A DNA stretch of 64,000 nucleotides from Umbilicaria muhlenbergii (taxonomy: Eukaryota; Ascomycota; Lecanoromycetes; Umbilicariales; Umbilicariaceae), in contig KK106984.1 in the NCBI GenBank assembly GCA_000611775.1, forward strand, positions 4,069,341 to 4,133,340, written 5' to 3'. The notes under the pieces were generated by a model, which ran no database searches, was not told the origin of the DNA, and worked only from the letters and a program-made list of their open reading frames with translations. Positions 12,401-21,315 of this stretch are shown here, in pieces. The position numbers were made by a program, and so were the translations under genes. The number at the start of each line of letters is the position of its first letter. Position 1 is the first letter of the stretch.

Positions 12401-12818
12401 CTTTCTTCGTGCTGTGGGGATCGGTGAGGGAACCGATCCGGTTCGTCTTGTCGAGGGTGAGCTCAAGATCGCCTGATGGCTCGACACTGGTTGGGCCTGT
12501 CGCTGGGGTATCGGGCGGTATTGCATCTTCCCAGTCTATCTCGTCCTCATCCTCTTCCTGATGTATGGTCTTTTGCCGCTTCCACGATCCCGTCGTGGGC
12601 GGCGCATCTTCGAAGTCAGAGCTGCTGACATCGCTGAGAGGGGTGTCGCTGTCGGTGTTGTCTAAACTGTCTAGGAAAGCCTTGTTGTCCTGTATCGTTA
12701 CGGCGGCCCTCGGTCTGTCTGCTGCGTCGAAAAGGGTAGGCTTCTCGGCTGACCTGGGCGTGGCGAGGTTGGGCGGTGGCGTCGACAGCCGACGCTTTCT
12801 GGGTATAAAGGGTGGCAT
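9453..12818 (-). CDS. RAD4: DNA damage recognition protein Rad4/XPC
   Basis: Single-exon gene on the minus strand, 1121 residues from the ATG at 12818. Rad4/XPC, with Rad23, finds helix-distorting lesions and starts global nucleotide excision repair in the nucleus. The transglutaminase-like domain covers about residues 140-400 and includes the segment DVGAQLFTALVRGLGLEARL. The three beta-hairpin domains follow: BHD1 from about 465 (DMPFPIYWAEVVSP), BHD2 from about 625 (YKQSAEFVLERHLRREEALL), and BHD3 from about 728 (GNMDCYVPTMVPKGAKHI), the part that inserts into DNA at the lesion. The order and spacing fit the family. The N terminus is basic then acidic. The C-terminal 250 residues are disordered and Lys/Arg/Ser-rich and should carry nuclear targeting. 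The transglutaminase-like fold is degenerate in all Rad4 proteins, so no peptidase activity is implied. Confidence 0.97.
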   Translation of the reverse strand: MPPFIPRKRRLSTPPPNLATPRSAEKPTLFDAADRPRAAVTIQDNKAFLDSLDNTDSDTPLSDVSSSDFEDAPPTTGSWKRQKTIHQEEDEDEIDWEDAIPPDTPATGPTSVEPSGDLELTLDKTNRIGSLTDPHSTKKGPSKIERQIRMSTHCMHVQFLLFHNSMRNAWICDKEVQSILVGQLPLTVKEAIEQWKVASGMVREDVEIDPQTTLKGKGRRKGGKAAEDPRSQRDWGKPAQKQERGVPDMSRGDPVIRLLKILTKYWRKRFAITAPGLRKQGYKTLAVLEAEVAAFQNSKHDPEEHGEKIDSLEAFRRHARECEGSRDVGAQLFTALVRGLGLEARLVANLQPIGYGWSKGEEAVTKRKKSSKATLNARKGTAGSESESGDTSSEEDVAIGSRARNSINKPTTMSERAGIRKARTKGGKNAPINLDDSSELSSAPDLREDSDDDSVVETPRKAPNKYYDKDMPFPIYWAEVVSPITHEIIPVDPLILTPPLVSKPELLTSFGAKADKAKMVLAYVVAFSSDGSGKDVTTRYLKRHMWPGKTKRVRVPVEKVPVYNKKGKIKYYEEYDWFKTVMSGYTRTEKMRTVIDDLEEAKDLKPVKPEKKESRAGEETLQNYKQSAEFVLERHLRREEALLPGAKPVKMFSSGKGDKVKEEPVFRRNDIRVCRTGESWHKEGRKIKPGERPMKMVKVRAVTLARKREVEEAERDGGEKMKQGLYSFDQTEWIIPPPIEDGVIPKNAFGNMDCYVPTMVPKGAKHIPRRGIARVCKRLGIDYAEAVTGFEFGKQRAVPVIMGVVVAAEHEHSVIDEWEKDEEERRKKEEGKREKVALHLWRKLLMGLRIIERVKEEYGGDADAHMREEINPFTNTRRVKLSKPGALHMDSTNATPVRHGNQDTAGGFLPDADESVGGGFFLPGHDEEDVLHQHSGGFVVEDDTAPMRTIASPVSPRADYLPHREMDRGKSVNPDEDQPTKKQTQSATGGPRNAPPSNGKDTAKGTKIKRPPPKDAQDNATSKPSDDASSSDDPALPPPRARTRQKKAAPKAKAARKSAGAVKSRYFAHESEDADGTDGEEAGSEENAAYRPTITIRSKTNVAAAGRAANGSLRRSSRKTT

Positions 12819-13360
12819 ATCCGAATACGCGAGAACCTCGAGGCCTCAAGGAAGGAAGGTGGAAGGGTGGTGGAAATATGAATCCGAGTATTTCGACCGC
12901 GACTCCTGAAACTAAACATGTCCAATGACGCAGTCAAGTAAAAGCGAGATCTCGGCACCATCCGATCTCGTTCAGCCCCACAAAGGAGCCCCACAAGACC
13001 CTGGCCCCCTCAGCCCCGCCATTAGTAGCTTGGCTACAAGCGCTACCTCTTAAGAGGAGTCTAATCGACTGGAGACTCAGCAGAATGAGCCAAGCTACTC
13101 TCCCTACCGTCATCAGACTGTTCCTCTGTCATCCGACTTGTGTCTTGCCTTTTTAACCTGATTGCAAACTATTTTAGGGCTTGTCATATCTTGCTTCCAT
13201 ACCAACTTGTCGAGAGCGTCCCTGGTCGGAGACTGTTACTTAGTTTGCCACTGCGCCTGATGCTCCGCAAGCCTACATCAGATGTACAGTGTCCTCAAGA
13301 ACATGGAATTGTGTATCATGTATCAGAAACGTCCTCAACAACTTGACCGAACTCAAACCC
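12819..13360. other. Intergenic region
   Basis: Upstream of Rad4 and downstream of the CoA-binding gene, both on the minus strand. It should hold the Rad4 promoter. No further gene or repeat seen. Confidence 0.5.
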
Positions 13361-13907
13361 CTACCACCTACACAGGAGATCCTCTCCCTTCCTTTCTAGT
13401 TCCCGATTCGCCTGCCTTAGTCCCTTATCCCCGTCCACAAGCACACACCAGCCCTCGCCGCCTCGGCCTCCCTTTCCCCCGACCGCAGCGCCCTTGAAGT
13501 TCTTCTTCGCGAAGTCCAAACCCTCGGCATCAAAGCTACCCGGTTGCATCCACACGGCCGCAACCCCAGCCTCTTTCGCTTCGCGCAGGATCTGCAAAGT
13601 CACGGGGGGTGGGGTGATGATGGAGAGCGACGTCGTGGCTGGAGAGGAAAGAGCAGAGGCAGAGGGGATTGACTTGTACGTATGACTGCCAACGGTGATG
13701 TCTGGGGTCCGTGGGTTCAGAGGCGTCACTGGAAGCGAGCGCTCGTGGTACCATGCCAGGACTGGTTCCATTCCGCGGTCAGCGAGGGGAGTTTGGAGAG
13801 CAGCAGCACCAGGCGATACCTTTATAGCCGTACTTGTGCGTATCTTGGCTCGCCCCGGCGACAGCAAAGTACGACGAGGAAAAGAATTTCTTGACCGCCG
13901 ACTCCAT
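13361..13907 (-). CDS. CoA-binding domain protein (YccU-like)
   Basis: Exon 1 is 13820-13907 and exon 2 is 13361-13761, with a 58-base GT-AG intron at 13762-13819. The product has 162 residues and begins MESAVKKFFSSSYFAVAGAS. This is the Rossmann-type CoA-binding family: the N-terminal strand and loop FAVAGASQDTHKYGYK form the nucleotide-binding turn, followed by VLAWYHERSLPVTPLNPRTP, a middle part with SLSIITPPPVTLQILREA, and VAAVWMQPGSFD, typical of the family. The length fits the bacterial and fungal one-domain members. Members bind CoA or a related nucleotide, but no reaction is established. Without the intron the first 30 residues, including the binding loop, would be lost. The sense strand is C-rich in its first half and G-rich towards the 3' end. 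Confidence 0.9.
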
Positions 13908-14914
13908 GGGAAAAGGTTAGGGCTGAAGGTAGGACCACGCTGGTGGGACGGCGAGACGGGCATGACAGGGTCTGAGGCTCCGGCCACTTTGCGCGCCGTT
14001 GTGGTACTTAAGGTAGCTACCTTAGGTATAGGGTGCTCTTTACAAGCATCCTTAGCCGAGTAAGGTACCGTATATTGTGGTCCTCACCCCGCTGCCGATG
14101 ACGTCTTTCGCTACCGACAGCGGCAGGCGCCGAGAAAACGCTTGTTTCCCCACGTGTCCATCTCCATCCTCAATTCCTCATGTCCAATTCCCATGGCCTA
14201 GCTTCTTCCATACGGAGGTCCCACCTGTCACACCCTCCTCATGCTGGCCATGTTGAGTGCTGTCTATGGCACGGACGAGGTCACTTGGCCTGCGCTAGCG
14301 GCCGCCTAGAAGACCAATGGTACGGAACATACAAGTAGTGAGTTCTATCAAATCACTACCAAGCGACGGGGAAGATATTGAGAGTGTCGAACATGGGCCC
14401 CGAACTGGTAATCTTGGAATTGGCAAGGCGCTATATTCTCAACGAAACAAGCAGAAAAGGGGACCGTAAAGGGTGTGCCAGAACGTGGAGTTCGTTTCAC
14501 AAGTGGCAAGAGCGGCATCTAGAGCTGAAAAAAGAGGGTGGAACTGGAGACGTGGTGGATGAGATATCCGATGAGATGTTGACGGAAGAGCCGGACTCGC
14601 GGGTAGTGGAACCGTGAAGCACAATGAAGTGGAGATGCAGTAAGAATGTGGGCTTTCGCTTGCGAGGAAGAGAGAGTCCAACAAACCTCTTTAAATCAGC
14701 CCTCAAAACGCAATCGAAGATAGACTGGAACGTTGTTTGGAAAGCTATGGATGAACCACGTGGTCAAAGAGCAAAGGGCAAATGGGTGTACATGTATAAC
14801 ACCGCAAGCAATTAGCTACTCGAAAGCAATCTGAGATCCGACATATCATCCGCTATTCAATAGAACACACTCTCGCCCTGGTAATTTGCCACTCTCTGAC
14901 CTCCGCCTTTTCCC
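13908..14914. other. Intergenic region, about 1 kb
   Basis: Promoter side of the CoA-binding gene. A perfect 16-base palindrome built on AAGGTAGCTACCTT lies at 14009-14024. A plus-strand frame of 79 codons at 14378-14617 has no recognisable content; it could be an upstream exon of the damaged gene that follows, but I find no convincing splice connection. Confidence 0.4.
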
Positions 14915-15555
14915 AGCGACGTCTAGAGCATTCGGAGGGGCTCGTCCGCACTCTGAGAGACAGCCAAGATGAGCAGCCCCGACTCAACACACACGTGGCT
15001 TTCCAACGATCCCAAGTCTTCCACTCCACCCATCAAACCATCGACCACAAAACCCACCTCCAATTCCACCCAGTCTTCAACCCGCATACACCCCAAGACC
15101 CCCGTGAAGGCCCCCCCCGCCAAACCCAGGCGGCACCACCGCCCCCCTAAAATTCTACAACTCGGTCCTTCGCCTCCGCCTCCAAGCTTACGAAGCCGGT
15201 AAACACAGCGTCATCGTGTGTTCCACAGACCAGGCAGGCAACCTCAAGGCGGAATTTCCGGGGGGCTGTCCAACGGGTAATTTGCGCAACCCCCCCACTC
15301 TATTAGTGATGAAGATTTTCACAGCATTGTTATAACGTAGGACCCGCGATTGAGACGCCCACAACACCGTTCGGGACCACGCACAGAGACTTCCATAACC
15401 AGAATTTCAACACGGAAGTGCTGGGGGAGTGTCGATTTTGCGCGGTTTGTGGTGGCCGACTGGTCAGTTGTAATGATGGCGAGGGGAGTAGTGGCAGTGC
15501 TTCCATGGAGGAGGATTCTGATGACAGGTGGGTGCAAGAACGTCCTCTCTTCTAA
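14915..15555 (+). pseudogene. Probable host gene with a frame change at a C8 run
   Basis: Three stretches with good fungal codon choice line up but not in one frame. The first (from about 14915 to the C8 run at 15111-15118) includes THQTIDHKTHLQFHPVFNPH. The second, one frame away, runs from the C8 run to 15276 and includes TAPLKFYNSVLRLRLQAYEA. A good 64-base GT-AG intron (15277-15340) joins it to a last part ending at a TAA at 15553-15555, with the cysteine cluster LGECRFCAVCGGRLVSC, a possible zinc-binding loop. One extra C in the run would join the first two stretches. No start codon is visible in the first frame, so an upstream exon or further damage is needed. The only ATG-started frame (14969) gives a Pro/Ser/Thr-rich peptide that looks like a shadow. 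Either an error in the assembly or a decaying gene; the family is not recognised. Confidence 0.35.
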
Positions 15556-15930
15556 GACGAGCTGAGGAATCATAGAGAAGCTGACGGAGGCTGGAATGTA
15601 GCAGCTGAGAATGGTGTTCTGGGTCGAGAGTGGGGAAATGTTTACGCAGAGTGACTGCTAGAGAAGAGTGGAGCAAGACAGGGTAGAGCGTGTTGGGTAG
15701 AACGAGATGAAGGCAATCACTATCACAAGAAATCACAACGGACATTCTCCGGTTTTTAAATGCTCAATGCATGATTTTCCTGTCATTCGAAATGGGTATC
15801 AACGATCGGAGAGTAACCGCCACCAAGAAAATGTAACGTCACAATTCCACCAGCAGTGTTTCCAAAAGATACTTGTGACGACAGTAGACTAATCGAATAG
15901 AAGCAGGGGTCGGGAAAAACCATGGTTCCG
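15556..15930. other. Intergenic region between convergent genes
   Basis: About 0.4 kb between the damaged gene (plus) and the next minus-strand gene. Nothing recognisable on either strand. Confidence 0.5.
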
Positions 15931-17346
15931 TCACGACTTCGCGCTCACGTCAAATAGATCACCCTCCGCATAACCCTCATCCGTCAACTCATCCACATCA
16001 TCATCAATCTCCACCCTCGTCCCCAGCGCCTGCTTCCCCTCCCTAATCATAGCCTTGAGTTGCTGATTGAACCTCCTCAAGTTCGCCTCCTCTTCGATTT
16101 CCCTCTTTCGCGCTTTAGCCGCAAGTCTCTGTGCCTCCACAGCGACCGGACTCTCATGTTTTGGCGTCGATGTCGGCGAGGAGCGAGCCGACGCGTATGA
16201 AGCGGGACGGTTGGAATGCAGGGCTGGGGATCCGGCATGGGATGTGAGCGAAGGTCTGGAGGCGGGGAGGATGGGTCTCCGTCCACCCTTTCCGAGTGCT
16301 GGACGTGTACTCGACGTTGTCGAGCGTCTCCCCGGAGTGCTGGCCGATGGGACCTTTCGTACGGATACTCGTGACGGGCTCGATTCCCGAGATGGCGGAG
16401 AACTGGCTACCATGATCCAATTGGAACGTATGTCACCCTCGCCCTTCTCGCGTTGCAGTTTCTTTGATGGTCGGGACGGACGAGTGTGCTCTTGCGACAT
16501 GTACTCGGAAACAAAGTCTTCGTCGGGAAATTGGCCTGGTATTCTGGTGGTCGGCCTTTGCTGAAGTTGGTGATTTTGGCTCTTTTCCTCGATATCCTGC
16601 CATATACTTTGCTCACCCACTTGTGGTGATGACAATGAAGATCCCATTTGGTATCCTTGTCCTCCACCGGCGAAAAATCCTTGAAAGGCACCTTTCTTGC
16701 AAAGGTGGAACACCTTTAATGCGACGCTGTTAACAACGCTGAGAACAGCTTTTCCCCACCTGTCATTCGCGGGCTGAGCTGACGTAGTGCTGCTGCGAAC
16801 ACGATTTAACCCCGATGCTGTAGAAGAGATGGGAGGAAAGTAACCGTCGAATCCTGCATGTCCAGCGCCCTGATTGGCATTATTGCTCCAGCTTCTCCCC
16901 CTCCTGTACGATGCATCAGGCGTGTATCTACCGTACCCGTAATCGTCCCTCTCGAGCGCTGATGCGACCGCTGCGGTAGGTGTATCAAGGCCACCAGCAA
17001 GTCTGTATTGGGAGCTCACGAGGGGTGCCGGACTCATCGCACCAGATGCGAGCAATGCTGACGGCGGTCCTAAGGTCGAGTCTGACCAGCCCGTGGAGGG
17101 TATTGCAGAGTAGGGTGTAGTTGGATGTGACTGCAGTGAATCATGGCGCGATCGCTTGCGGCTTGTGCTATGAGATTCATTTGGACCGAGGGAGGTCGTG
17201 GAAAGGTGAAGTGAAGAGGACGGCGAGGGTGTAGTTGGCAACTGGAAAAAATGGGATCTTGCGCCGACGTTCCGGTCAAGTTTGGGAGGAAGTGTGTGGT
17301 CAGGCGCGAAGGTCCCGGACATGGCTATATGCATCGACGAGGTCAT
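15931..17346 (-). CDS. Unrecognised fungal protein with a conserved-looking aromatic/glycine core
   Basis: Single-exon gene on the minus strand, 471 residues from the ATG at 17346 (other Met codons at residues 5 and 9). Most of the protein is Ser/Pro/Arg-rich and probably disordered, with SRKRSRHD as a possible nuclear localisation signal. Two parts stand out. Residues about 195-240 (DRWGKAVLSVVNSVALKVFH and then LCKKGAFQGFFAGGGQGYQM) form a hydrophobic helix followed by an aromatic and glycine-rich loop. The C-terminal 70 residues (KRREI-type charged helix, EEEANLRRFNQQLKAMIREG) look like a coiled coil ending in an acidic tail. I believe both parts recur in filamentous fungi, but I cannot name the family. 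No signal peptide is seen. Nuclear location is an inference from composition only. Confidence 0.8.
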   Translation of the reverse strand: MTSSMHIAMSGTFAPDHTLPPKLDRNVGARSHFFQLPTTPSPSSSLHLSTTSLGPNESHSTSRKRSRHDSLQSHPTTPYSAIPSTGWSDSTLGPPSALLASGAMSPAPLVSSQYRLAGGLDTPTAAVASALERDDYGYGRYTPDASYRRGRSWSNNANQGAGHAGFDGYFPPISSTASGLNRVRSSTTSAQPANDRWGKAVLSVVNSVALKVFHLCKKGAFQGFFAGGGQGYQMGSSLSSPQVGEQSIWQDIEEKSQNHQLQQRPTTRIPGQFPDEDFVSEYMSQEHTRPSRPSKKLQREKGEGDIRSNWIMVASSPPSRESSPSRVSVRKVPSASTPGRRSTTSSTRPALGKGGRRPILPASRPSLTSHAGSPALHSNRPASYASARSSPTSTPKHESPVAVEAQRLAAKARKREIEEEANLRRFNQQLKAMIREGKQALGTRVEIDDDVDELTDEGYAEGDLFDVSAKS

Positions 17347-17915
17347 GTTTCAACCCGTGGGCTCGGTGGGGTGGAAGAGCTTGCAACACGTGGCTGCCAA
17401 AGGTCATCTCATACCCAAAGGAATGACTGGAATGCCGATGTGGTGGAGGTGAAGGGCGGAGGCTGCATCATGGGTGGGGTCACTGGGTGAAGAGCGGAGC
17501 GGAGGAGCAGCTGCAGCAAGTCAAGCAACATCCCTGCAAAAGCGTTGCCCGGGTATCCTTGCGCTAGGCCTCTTCAGCCGCAAGTCTGAAGGCTCCAGCT
17601 TTGGAAGATCATCAATTGGCACTTCTACGAGTAATTCTCGCAGAGGAAATTGGAGGGCACTTTCAGCAGTAAAGTCGCAATGCCATTGACCCACGGTTTC
17701 TAAGCAGATGACTCTAGGGTGCTCCGAAATGGTGACATTTGCGCAATAGGATCCTGTTAGAGAGGCTGCTCATCTATTGGATGGTCCGCCTAAGTGTTTT
17801 AAAATGTGTCGAGGAGTCACCAGAGGCGCCTCTGCAGAACTCATACGCAGCCTAAATGATGTCTTTTTGCTGGGGAAGGACGTGCTCTGAAAATCCCACT
17901 GTGCTTAAATGGCTA
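17347..17915. other. Intergenic region
   Basis: Between two minus-strand genes: promoter of the unrecognised protein and 3' end of the hydrolase. The plus-strand frame at 17474-17689 has no recognisable content. Confidence 0.45.
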
Positions 17916-19481
17916 TTACTTTGCTTTGACGCTGTAAGCTCTAACAACATTGACGAGTAGATCGCGATCGGGTTTTCGGTCAAAGACTTGAGCGTGATCC
18001 AGTTCCTTAAACCACAGTACATCCAATCCCTCCCCTTTCCATTCTCGCGCTTTCCAATTCGTTTCTAGTGCTCCCTCCTCGTCCTCGGTCAGATAGCGGC
18101 CGACAGCATCTGTATCGACGATAAGATCCCTTGCACTCAACACCACCGTCACCCGTCTCCCGCTGATATCATGCTTCCAGAGAATGTTTTCAGACCAGAA
18201 GAATGTTCGTGACAATGTATGTGCGACTCCCATGTCCATAGAGCCAAAGTAGTAAAGCTGATATTCGTTTGCTCGTGTGGGTTTGCGGTAGGTGAAATTG
18301 TAGGCCACGTCGGGATGATGAAGTAGGAATGTTACTGGATCAATCAGTAGCGTAGAAGCAACCATATTTGATGCTATTTCGTTTCGTAGCAAGTGAGTAG
18401 CAATAACACTTCCGTAGGAATGTGTGACCAAAACGAATTTCTCCCAACTATGTTTCTCAAGAATCTTCATTATCTCCGTACACATTTCGTCTTTTCCCAA
18501 TGCGGCATTTGTGATGCGGAAACTTATAGGCATTATCTCCACCGCAATGATGCCAACATCGCCATCCATTGCATCACCTTCCGTAGCACGGTTCAGTTCT
18601 GCGAGGAAATTGACATATGGATAAAGTCCTATGCCAATGCCATGGATAAATAAAACGGGCAGCCGGGATTTAGACTTGTGTGGACGGTGCCAGTACGTCA
18701 CGGTCTTGGCTGGAGTCTTATGTCGGGTCAACAAGCTTAGCGGGCGGAAAGGAAAAACCGTAAAGAAGCGGCGGACGGTCATGCGGTGAAAGTGGAATGA
18801 GTGACAAAGCATGTAGACATAGGTGATGGTGTCAACAACGCAGACGCACTGAAGAGCATGTATTAGTAAGTCGAGCATAGTCCACGCCCGAAGCCACGAA
18901 AATAGCAGGGGAGCCTATGGTCAACACACCGTATACCAAGTAAGACTTCGGTGCAGCATATCCACCTTGTCAAGTGTCAATCTCAAAGGCGCCGCTGTGC
19001 CTCTTCCGGGTTCTATCCTTCTCATGAGGATACCTTCTAGCTTAGCCACATATTCGTCCAACTCCTCATTTTCCTGTGGTCCATATTCGGCTTTATTAAG
19101 AAACGCCCAGCAGAAAAACTCCTTCACATTGTCGCGCCTAATCTCCCGAGCAGCGGCTCCTTTAAACCACATTGAGAGGTAACGCTCGGGGTTGGAAACA
19201 CTCTCGTGGCACAGCTCAAAGATTTCACGGCGTTGTTCCCGAGACGGAGGTGACGGGTGGGTGGCAGCATGTTGAAGCGCGTAATTGCGTGGAAGGTAGA
19301 CAGCAAGGTAGAACACAGTCTCAGCTATCAGCCAGAACTCCAGAAACATAGGAATGCTGTAAGTTGACGGTCGTATGAAAAGCACAATGGCGCAATAGAC
19401 GACGCTCAGGGGGGCGATGCTGTGGAGAAAGAAGATGCATGATCGGATGAAGATATAATCCCACGCAGAGGTGCCAATCAT
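17916..19481 (-). CDS. Membrane-anchored alpha/beta hydrolase
   Basis: Exon 1 is 18930-19481 and exon 2 is 17916-18848, giving 494 residues. The 81-base intron (18849-18929) uses donor GTGTGT and has a perfect TACTAAT branch site. A GTATAC donor eight bases earlier was rejected because it breaks the frame. The first 70 residues hold two or three hydrophobic segments (WDYIFIRSCIFFLHSIAPLS onwards), so the enzyme is probably anchored in a membrane. The hydrolase domain starts near residue 245 with LPVLFIHGIGIG (oxyanion-hole region). The nucleophile elbow is THSYGS, with Ser near residue 328. Candidate acid and base are the Asp in SARDLIVD and the His in KELDHAQVFD, in the expected order. The family includes lipases, esterases and epoxide hydrolases, and the substrate cannot be inferred. 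No signal for peroxisome or mitochondrion is clear. Confidence 0.88.
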
Positions 19482-20699
19482 CGTGTTGACTGGACAGCTT
19501 TGCTCAAGGGCAATGTTCTCAACGCGTGTCCAAGTAAAGCCTGAGTAGGTTCAAGTTGAAGGGAGATTTCAGTCATCCAGTAATGCCCACGCCCATGTTT
19601 CCCGAGATGACTCTTACGCTTCGTTTCGTGCGAGGCCGAGGTAGCAGTTAGACTAATTCTGTTGGGGAGCTGGGAGAGCTGTTGGGTTGGGACTTCCTCT
19701 CATTCCCACTGGCTTTGAATTGCCTTTGTCCCTGCCTGTGCCTGTGCCAGGCCGCGGTGAACAGATCTAGGCCTTTTTCACATGCATTACCGGAGGCTGA
19801 GGAGGCGAGGGAAGCTAGGCTGGATTAGACTGAACCCTGCATTCACAAGGCTGGGCCGTTGGGTACTCTCTGTCAACTGTTTCGTACTTGCGTTGTGTTT
19901 CTGCAGCGGAGCCCCAGTGACAGATGAAACAAGTCTCAACTTATGTTTTTGTAGAAAACATATCTTAATGAGGAACGCACTTGTGGGTTAATGGGAAATG
20001 CAAAATACATAATTGTCTCTTCGAGTTTGATGGGCTTTGTCCGGGTTCTCTGGGTTCGGTTCCCGGCGAACGCATTGAACACTCAAAAAGGTCTTCTCAA
20101 GGGTGATTCCTTGACTGTCATCTGCATCTTCCTCTTAAAAAGTCATAACAACTTTTTTAATCATGAGCACAGTCTAAACCACTACGCTAGCCTCCCCATT
20201 GAGTTAAAGATCACGTTGGTTTGATATGTCTGTAATTTTACACATCTTATCTCCCTCGTATGGTTAAACTAAGTCAAACCAGTACTGATTAGAGAGGCTG
20301 CTCCTAAATAATGTCATCACCAATACAACGCTACTTGTACTGCATTAATTGGTCGATAAGATAACCAGATTGAAAGCTTTGGAGCTTTTTTCAGATAGAG
20401 TGACGCTCATCTTGGTGCTCATATCTATTAGATCAGAGTGCGGAGAATTTTGAACCGTAAAAACAGTTTTAATATTTATTTAACTGCAAATACCCGTCAC
20501 AGCTTCCCGACAAGCACAGATTACCTAGGGGTCTTAGAAATTGCAGATTCCCGCATATGAAGAGGGGGTTGAACCAGCGTCAATGACGGAGGTAGCTCTC
20601 ATGAAGCTCGCCGTGACAACGGCGCTTTCCATACTCTCCGGTGCAACTCAAAAATCTATGACACAGGCAATATAATCAAATACAATACAACATAACACA
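19482..20699. other. Intergenic region between divergent genes, partly AT-rich
   Basis: About 1.2 kb between the hydrolase (minus) and the HIT hydrolase (plus). The part 20100-20500 is clearly richer in A and T than the surroundings. No coding content, terminal repeats or RNA gene could be supported. Short frames at 19782-20224 look spurious. Confidence 0.4.
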
Positions 20700-21315
20700 A
20701 TGCCTCCACTCACGAGTAGGCCGGTGTACTTTGGCTCGTTCTTGGTGACCTCGCAGGTAGCTCTATCCTTGTTTGAAATGCAACTAGTCGTACATCATTA
20801 CATGCCCGTGTCTGACCTTGAAGAAGGTTTTCCATTTGACACCGTTATCCTTTGCCCTGGTTAATCTGAAACCGCTTTTGCCCGGACATGTTCTCGTCTC
20901 CCCTCGCCGCGTGGTACCACGCTTCTCTGATCTTTCAGATTCCGAGGTGGTTGATTTGTTTTCCACGGTGCAGCGGGTGGCCCGAATGATCGAACGGGTC
21001 TATTCTGCTTCGAGTCTTAACATCGCGATCCAGGATGGAGTGGATGCCGGGCAGAGTGTACCACACCTCCACACCCACATCATACCTAGAAAAAAGGCCG
21101 ATATGGAAGCAAAAGGTGGTGGAGACGTCATCTACGATATGCTCGAAGGCGAGGAAGGTAACATCGGCAAGCAACTACAGAGTCGGAGCACACAACGATC
21201 AGATTTCCATGGGGTCGACAACGAGAACCGGCAGCCAAGGAGCGAAGAAGTGATGGCGCAAGAAGCCGAAAGGTTGGCTCATGAGATGGATGCGGACCGA
21301 ATCCAGAGCAGCTGA
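20700..21315 (+). CDS. HNT2: FHIT-type diadenosine triphosphate hydrolase (HIT family)
   Basis: Exon 1 (20700-20756) encodes MPPLTSRPVYFGSFLVTSQ and exon 2 (20827-21315) continues VFHLTPLSFALVNLKPLLPG, for 181 residues. The 70-base intron ends at the second of two AAG triplets; this choice restores the family pattern in which the phenylalanine-rich start runs straight into the TxLSFALVNxKP segment. The histidine triad HLHTH is near residues 99-103, preceded by IQDGVDAGQSVPH as in FHIT. FHIT enzymes split Ap3A and related dinucleoside polyphosphates into AMP and the other nucleotide. The insert between the triad and the C-terminal helix is somewhat longer than in human FHIT, which is common in fungi. 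The C terminus (EEVMAQEAERLAHEMDADR) matches the closing helix. A start inside exon 2 would lose the first strand. Confidence 0.93.

Noticed and set aside
15099-15124. A 26-base GT-AG intron that would repair the frame at the C8 run
   Set aside because: It is far below the shortest introns in this window (46 bases), with no room for a branch site.
20050-20066. T-arm-like stem and loop
   Set aside because: The arm folds, but no matching acceptor 5' strand, D arm or anticodon arm lies upstream.
17757-20303. A 15-base exact repeat (17757-17771 and 20289-20303) as possible transposon ends
   Set aside because: About two such matches are expected by chance in 64 kb, the flanks differ and no inverted copy or coding part is present.
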